DNA from: an uncultured Chryseolinea sp.
Lineage (GTDB): Bacteria > Bacteroidota > Bacteroidia > Cytophagales > Cyclobacteriaceae
DNA: 10,606 bases
Assembly (NCBI GenBank): GCA_946478915.1
Contig: CAMLER010000112.1
Location: forward strand, 1 to 10,606
Reading direction: 5' to 3'
Shown here in pieces: positions 6,615 through 10,606 of the stretch. Made by a program: the position numbers and the translations under genes. The notes under the pieces were generated by a model that was not told the DNA's origin, searched no databases, and saw only the letters and a program-made list of their open reading frames with translations. The stretch's first letter is position 1, and the number at the start of each line of letters is the position of its first letter.

Positions 6615-6773
6615 ATGGCAGGGATGCAAATAGTGCTTGAAGTGAACCGTAAAGAAACTTTTGGGCGAATATCCGCATCAACTTTTAAGGATCTCATTGG
6701 CGTTAGTGCGAATCCCAATGACCGTAAGCACTATTTCATTTATCTTGAATTGCCTGACTTGCATAGCTCCTAA
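6615..6773 (+). CDS. Possible small protein of unknown function
   Basis: An ATG at 6615 opens a 52-codon frame ending in TAA at 6771-6773. The product begins MAGMQIVLEVNRKETFGR and ends FIYLELPDLHSS. Codons favour G or A in first position (gca, gaa, gtg, aac, gat, ggc, gcg, gac), as in real genes, and the peptide has an alternating strand pattern at both ends. Its 3' end overlaps the end of the convergent exported-protein gene by 38 bases. No strong ribosome binding site precedes the ATG. I recognise no family; it could be a small gene, the remnant of a longer one, or a chance frame. Confidence 0.25.
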   Translation: MAGMQIVLEVNRKETFGRISASTFKDLIGVSANPNDRKHYFIYLELPDLHSS

Positions 6774-7623
6774 ATTCACTAAATGTTTTTTTTTCTAGCT
6801 CAAACGTTGAATTAAGTTTCGCGCGCACCTCATAGTAAGTTGTAGCATAGGGTATGGGTTCCACTAATTCGCAAGCACTGCCGCCATCCCAAATAACGCA
6901 TACCTTTGAAAGCTTTTTTAAAGGAACCTTAATAGGTAAGGGATGGTAGCTTGCAGGCATTTTAAATTCCAGGGAATCGTTGACCTTTAAAATAATATCG
7001 GCTTTTACTTTCCGTTCCGCTTTGGTGTAAAAGCCAATTGTACCAGTGGATTTGTAATCTTGCGTCGCGGGATTTTCAAAATGTGCCCAATTGTATCTCT
7101 TAATTAGTTTTATCATATTCTTTATGCTGTACACAAAACCTTTAGATTCGATTTCGTCGGTGATTTGCCTGTCATCAGCGAACAACGACTTAAATGCGAG
7201 AAGGTCGTCCGTTGTGTTAAATGAATGCGTTATCATAATATTTTTAAGTTCATTTCCTTTCTCACCATAATAGCACGAAGCGGTCGAGTTTCCCCTTGGT
7301 ATCGAAGTCACGTATAAATTGATCGCTCCTGATTCTTCCCTTTGAAGAAATTGGAAACCACTTACCTCTACCTTTTTTCCCTCAACGAGAGGGACATTTG
7401 GCTTTTTGTATGAAATGCGTTGATTAACTTCTTCATATTTTCCAAATACCTCCTCTTCGCGAACGGTTACCTTTTCATTTTTGTCTGTGGTCACCATGGC
7501 CATCCCGTTATCCCATTTTATTTTTTTATAGGGAATGGTGGTGCCATCGGTTTTGATTAGTAAGTCTTGTGAGTAGGAACTGTAGGCAGCAACAAGGCAA
7601 AGCAAAACAAGAAACAACTTCAT
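6736..7623 (-). CDS. Exported protein of unknown function
   Basis: The 295-residue product starts with a clear Sec signal peptide (MKLFLVLLCLVAAYSSYSQ, with likely cleavage before Asp20), so the protein should be periplasmic or outside the cell. Cys9 lies within the hydrophobic core and is not a usable lipobox. The mature part opens with LLIKTDGTTIPYKKIKWDNG, a two-strand pattern seen at the start of many Bacteroidota exported proteins. It is followed by a mixed region with a lysine-rich helix (MIKLIKRYNW, roughly residue 175) and a C-terminal part with beta character (VCVIWDGGSACELVEP). I recognise no catalytic motif or named family. The ATG at 7621-7623 is preferred over a TTG five codons upstream because it places the signal peptide correctly. 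It is read in the same direction as the eCIS operon but is 338 bases away, so a functional link is not shown. Confidence 0.8.
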   Translation of the reverse strand: MKLFLVLLCLVAAYSSYSQDLLIKTDGTTIPYKKIKWDNGMAMVTTDKNEKVTVREEEVFGKYEEVNQRISYKKPNVPLVEGKKVEVSGFQFLQREESGAINLYVTSIPRGNSTASCYYGEKGNELKNIMITHSFNTTDDLLAFKSLFADDRQITDEIESKGFVYSIKNMIKLIKRYNWAHFENPATQDYKSTGTIGFYTKAERKVKADIILKVNDSLEFKMPASYHPLPIKVPLKKLSKVCVIWDGGSACELVEPIPYATTYYEVRAKLNSTFELEKKTFSEFRSYASQAIQDK

Positions 7624-7645
7624 ATTATCGGGATTCAAATTTCAA

Positions 7646-7683
7646 TGATTCACTCAATCACTTTAAGATTCTACAGTGAATCA
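7646..7683. repeat. 9-bp inverted repeat TGATTCACT / AGTGAATCA
   Basis: The arms lie at 7646-7654 and 7675-7683 with a 20-base spacer, 23 to 60 bases upstream of the exported-protein start. A third, imperfect copy (CAATCACT) lies at 7655-7662 directly beside the first arm. The layout fits either an operator with repeated half-sites or a hairpin in the 5' leader of the minus-strand message. Confidence 0.5.
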
Positions 7684-7927
7684 ATTCCTCTAACAGAACT
7701 AATTAGAATGAAAATAAAAGGTATACAATTAGCAATATAACCTTGCTTATCAATTTCAAACCAAACAAATCTAACAAGTAATCCAAACATCCCAAAATTG
7801 TAAAAATGGGGAAGGTTAAGTAATATTTTCCTCTTAATCATCGGAAGTTAAAAACAATGGAGATGCCACTGAAATTATCGATAAGCTTAGATTACTAAAA
7901 ATGCGAAAGCACTCAATAACTAGTTAA

Positions 7928-7943
7928 GGTGGTCAGAACCACC
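7928..7943. repeat. 6-bp hairpin GGTGGT-CAGA-ACCACC
   Basis: A perfect GC-rich stem with a 4-base loop lies about 120 bases upstream of the permease ATG, in otherwise AT-rich sequence. No T-run follows on the plus strand, so a terminator is not supported. It could be part of the permease leader. Confidence 0.35.
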
Positions 7944-8065
7944 AGTCCTCTCGTCGAGCTCACTTAAATCCTTTGCTTAAAAAACCTTTCCAATAATCCC
8001 CACGATTGGGTTATTTCATATACGGCCGCCATTTTCTAACTTCATCACCACCCAATCAAATTTTT

Positions 8066-10456
8066 ATGGTTCGCGATTTTTTCAGTATCACGCTCCGGCA
8101 TCTTTTGAAAAATAAATCACAAATGAGCATCGCCATTCTCGGCATGGTGCTGGGATGGGGAAGTGTATTGTCAATTGGTGTGTATATATACAATGAACTC
8201 TCCTATGATCATTTTCATCAAAACGGCGAGCGGATCTACAGAGTCACCCACAATGAAACTGCCGGAGAAATTCCTGGTTCACGGCACCTCGCTACGGTTG
8301 GACCACCCATGGGGCCCGCGTTGAAAAATCAGTTTTCGCAGGTAGAGGATTTTGTTCGCTTCCGATATCAACCGGATGTGATTTTTCGAAAAGGCGAAAT
8401 CCAGTATTATGAACATCATGTTTTTTTCGCAGATCCTTCGATCTTCCACGTTTTCAATTTCAAAATGAAGAAAGGCAATCGAGCAACTGCGCTGAGCCTG
8501 GCCAACAATGTGGTTATCACCCAGTCGATGGCTGCAAAATACTTTGGAACAGAGGATCCGATCGGAAAGACTATTACCATGAATGCAGAAACAGAATTGA
8601 TGGTTAGCGCTGTGCTCGAGGATATCCCCGACAACTCTCATTTGAAATTTGATTTCCTGATTCCCTTCGAAGCTTTCAAGGTACCTTACGGCTTCCCTGT
8701 GACATTGGAAAGCTGGGGATGGTTGTCATTTCATACCTACGTATTACTGCGACCAGGTGAAAATGTCAAAGACCTCGAAGCACAGCTTCCAACGTTGGTT
8801 AAGGAACACTGGCCGGACGATCGTGCTAAGAGGTTCAAGCTTCAACTTCAGCCTCTACATAATATTTATCTCGGTAGTGTAGCAAATGATCAGGTGGCCT
8901 CAGGAAACAAATCGACAATTTATGTGCTTGGAGGTGCAGGTTTGCTGGTCATGGTTATTGCAATTTTTAACTTCAGCAATCTTTTCGCAGTCATCTCTAT
9001 CTCCAGAGCGAAAGAAGTTGGAATGCGCAAGTTGCTCGGCGCTACACGCGCTAATATCTTTGGACGACTGCAAGGGGAGACATTATTTCTTACAATTCTT
9101 TCGTTGCTCGCCACAGTATTGCTGGCGCCACTGTGGACTGGTCTTCTTCCCTGGAACTTCGCTCCAGAACAAATTGAAATCCGTTATCTTGTCATGGGAA
9201 GTTTGGTACTCATAGTCGTTGCAATATTAATTGGTATCATATCCGGTCTCTATCCTGCACGCTTACTAGCATCCAATTCATTCAAAAAATTATTGGGTGG
9301 GGCTTTTAAGACCAGCGCAACCGGCATCGTTATGCGCAAGACTATGTTATCTGGCCAGTTCGTTGTGTCGATTGCATTGATCATTTGTGTTCTGGTAATC
9401 AAGCATCAGATTGGTTTCATAAAAACAAAGGATCTGGGTTTCGCGAAAGACGAACTTTTGCTTGTGAGAATGCCAGGAGAGCAATTGACAAAAAAGTATT
9501 CGCAGCTCAGGGAAAGATTGGAACGGTTTCCATTTGTATCGGCCGTTAGTGTTGGGGGTGGTAGGATGGATGGAGAAAATGGAAATGTTCCCATATATTC
9601 TGCCGGCGCGACGGATGAGTTTGGAAAACCAATGGCCATCGATGCGATTAAATTCGAATTCTTTAAAACAATTGGCGTCAATTTGCTTGCTGGAAGGGAA
9701 TTTACGCTAAGCCAGCCTAAGGATACACTGCGTGGGGTACTGGTGAATGCCATGGCTGCCAAAGAACTTGGATGGACCCCGGAAGAAGCGCTTGGAAAGC
9801 CGATTCGCATCGGCGACATCTTAGCTGATGGTGAGGTGATAGGCGTCGTTCCTGATTTTAATTTCGGATCCCTTCATTCAACGGTTAAGCCGCTTGTTAT
9901 TAGCTATCCCAGGACCCTGTTGCAGGATATCTATATTCGTTTTGATAATGTTGCACCGGTGGATCTGATCTCAGCCGTTCAATCACAATGGCAGGCCGTT
10001 GCGCCTGATATTCCATTCGACTATGTTTTTCTTAATCTGCATTTAGAAAGTCTTTATCGCAGCGAGCAATTGTTTTCCACCATGTTTCAATTCTTTGCTT
10101 TGGTTGCAATTGGTATAGCCTGCCTTGGATTGTATGCATTGATCAATCAGGACATTCTATATCGAACAAAAGAGATTGGTGTGCGGAAAATTTTGGGAGC
10201 CTCTGTAATCAACATAGTAAGCTTGATCTTAAAACAATTTTGTTTGCTTATTGTAGTTGCAAATATTATCGCATGGCCACTTTCATACTTCTTCATGAAT
10301 GAATGGCTTAGTCAATTTGCCTATCACATAGAACTTCACTGGGCGACATTTATTGTTGCTGGTGCGGCCGCGATCCTCATGGCATTGTTCACCGTCGGTT
10401 ACAATACAATCAGGACAGCTCTCGCAAACCCGGTGAAGTCAATAAGAAATGAATAG
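8066..10456 (+). CDS. FtsX/MacB-type ABC transporter permease
   Basis: The 796-residue inner-membrane protein has the duplicated layout of Bacteroidota MacB-like permeases. A first membrane helix (about residues 21-42) is followed by a large extracytoplasmic MacB-PCD domain, and then by three helices of the first FtsX domain starting near 286. A helix around 426-448, a second extracytoplasmic domain (about 450-665) and three more helices from about 669 follow. Each FtsX domain carries the cytoplasmic coupling motif, KEVGMRKLLGAT (about 315) and KEIGVRKILGAS (about 702), which contacts the ATPase. The end NPVKSIRNE is typical. The start is the ATG at 8066 (MVRDFFSITLRHLLKNK); a TTG 20 codons upstream adds an atypical N-terminus. 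Such proteins work with a LolD/MacB-type ATPase in mechanotransmission, efflux or lipoprotein handling, but no ATPase gene is adjacent here, so the substrate is unknown. Confidence 0.93.
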   Translation: MVRDFFSITLRHLLKNKSQMSIAILGMVLGWGSVLSIGVYIYNELSYDHFHQNGERIYRVTHNETAGEIPGSRHLATVGPPMGPALKNQFSQVEDFVRFRYQPDVIFRKGEIQYYEHHVFFADPSIFHVFNFKMKKGNRATALSLANNVVITQSMAAKYFGTEDPIGKTITMNAETELMVSAVLEDIPDNSHLKFDFLIPFEAFKVPYGFPVTLESWGWLSFHTYVLLRPGENVKDLEAQLPTLVKEHWPDDRAKRFKLQLQPLHNIYLGSVANDQVASGNKSTIYVLGGAGLLVMVIAIFNFSNLFAVISISRAKEVGMRKLLGATRANIFGRLQGETLFLTILSLLATVLLAPLWTGLLPWNFAPEQIEIRYLVMGSLVLIVVAILIGIISGLYPARLLASNSFKKLLGGAFKTSATGIVMRKTMLSGQFVVSIALIICVLVIKHQIGFIKTKDLGFAKDELLLVRMPGEQLTKKYSQLRERLERFPFVSAVSVGGGRMDGENGNVPIYSAGATDEFGKPMAIDAIKFEFFKTIGVNLLAGREFTLSQPKDTLRGVLVNAMAAKELGWTPEEALGKPIRIGDILADGEVIGVVPDFNFGSLHSTVKPLVISYPRTLLQDIYIRFDNVAPVDLISAVQSQWQAVAPDIPFDYVFLNLHLESLYRSEQLFSTMFQFFALVAIGIACLGLYALINQDILYRTKEIGVRKILGASVINIVSLILKQFCLLIVVANIIAWPLSYFFMNEWLSQFAYHIELHWATFIVAGAAAILMALFTVGYNTIRTALANPVKSIRNE

Positions 10457-10606
10457 GGGCTAACGGGCAAAACTGTTTAATGACTGCCGGAGACTTGCGC
10501 ATGTGCAAAATATCTGCGATCTAAGTCACTAGACCGGCCGTTGAGACTTTGCCGAGGCTTTCAATTGCGATCGAAGTATGGTCCTTTCTGGTAGCAATGA
10601 ATTATA

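Larger units (their letters stand above)
6398..6735. promoter_or_regulatory. Upstream region of the eCIS operon (no firm gene)
   Basis: This 338-base AT-rich gap separates the end of the exported-protein gene from the first eCIS gene, both read leftwards. It should contain the operon promoter. The best minus-strand match to the Bacteroidota -7 box (TAnnTTTG) is TAGTTTTT at 6422-6429, which would give a leader of about 20 bases, but no clear -33 TTTG is placed upstream, so this is weak. Other contents are listed separately: a palindrome at 6476-6490, A-tracts at 6498-6517, an inverted repeat at 6534-6574 and a possible plus-strand small ORF from 6615. Two further small inverted repeats, TTCGTT/AACGAA (6577-6582/6591-6596) and CGAAT/ATTCG (6593-6597/6604-6608), overlap each other. 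Confidence 0.4.
7624..8065. promoter_or_regulatory. Divergent intergenic region between exported-protein and permease genes
   Basis: This 442-base AT-rich stretch contains no convincing gene and should hold promoters in both directions. I see a 9-bp inverted repeat near the exported-protein gene, a 10-bp palindrome TTATCGATAA at 7875-7884 and a 6-bp hairpin at 7928-7943. A partial match to the Bacteroidota -7 box lies on the minus strand as TACCTTTT (within about 7715-7725), without a convincing -33 element. No -7/-33 pair was found for the permease. The permease ATG at 8066 follows a T-run with no Shine-Dalgarno. Confidence 0.4.

Noticed and set aside
8006..8065. TTG start 20 codons upstream of the permease ATG
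   Set aside because: The extra segment is not like the family's N-terminus, whereas the ATG at 8066 gives the standard short cytoplasmic tail before the first membrane helix.
7624..8065. Small RNA or riboswitch in the divergent spacer
   Set aside because: Only short isolated stems are present; no known riboswitch core or terminator-bounded transcript could be recognised.
8279..9819. Open frames overlapping the permease gene on both strands (for example 8279-8641, 8886-9215 and 9406-9819)
   Set aside because: The permease reading frame is continuous with correct domain layout; the others are shadows.
10529..10606. Minus-strand frame open from the right edge to a TAG at 10529-10531
   Set aside because: It has only 25 sense codons with no recognisable sequence; it could be the end of an incoming gene but cannot be supported.
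10457..10606. Possible terminator after the permease (imperfect TTGCGCA/TGTGCAA repeat around 10495-10508)
   Set aside because: The stem has a mismatch, the loop is nearly absent, and no T-run follows; nothing else gene-like was seen in these 150 bases.

Overview
The window looks like a chromosome segment of a Bacteroidota bacterium, probably from the Cytophagales side of the phylum. The signs are moderate GC, mostly weak Shine-Dalgarno sequences, a long FtsX/MacB-type permease of the kind abundant in that phylum, and a contractile injection gene set with DUF4255 and DUF5908 members. The assignment is an inference from gene content; there is no rRNA or other marker gene here.

Positions 1-6397, all on the minus strand, hold the first ten genes of an extracellular contractile injection system (eCIS; relatives are Afp, PVC, MAC and AlgoCIS). 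In transcription order (right to left) they are: a DUF4255 / Pvc16-like sheath-terminator or cap protein, one contractile sheath protein, two inner-tube proteins, a DUF5908 / Afp6-like small protein, a LysM-ended Afp7-like baseplate protein, a VgrG-like spike (Afp8), a PAAR tip (Afp10), a gp25-like baseplate wedge protein (Afp9), and the first 48 complete codons of a probable Afp11 baseplate J-like protein that runs off the left edge. From the second tube gene to the left edge the genes overlap or lie within about 10 nt of each other, which implies one polycistronic message with translational coupling. Tube, sheath, spike and most of the inner baseplate are thus encoded here. The rest of the baseplate, tail fibre, tape measure, AAA+ ATPase and any effector should lie to the left.

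Positions 6398-6735 form an AT-rich gap in front of the cap gene. It contains a 15-nt palindrome, homopolymer A/T tracts, an 8-bp inverted repeat with a long loop, and a possible 52-codon plus-strand ORF. It probably carries the start signals of the eCIS operon and the end of the preceding transcript. Positions 6736-7623 (minus) encode an exported protein of unknown function with a clear N-terminal signal peptide.

Positions 7624-8065 separate two divergent genes. They hold a 9-bp inverted repeat close to the exported-protein gene and a 6-bp hairpin upstream of the permease. Positions 8066-10456 (plus) encode a 796-residue FtsX/MacB-type ABC permease with no ATPase gene visible next to it. The last 150 bases hold no gene I can support. 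No tRNA, rRNA, CRISPR array, insertion sequence or attachment site was recognised.
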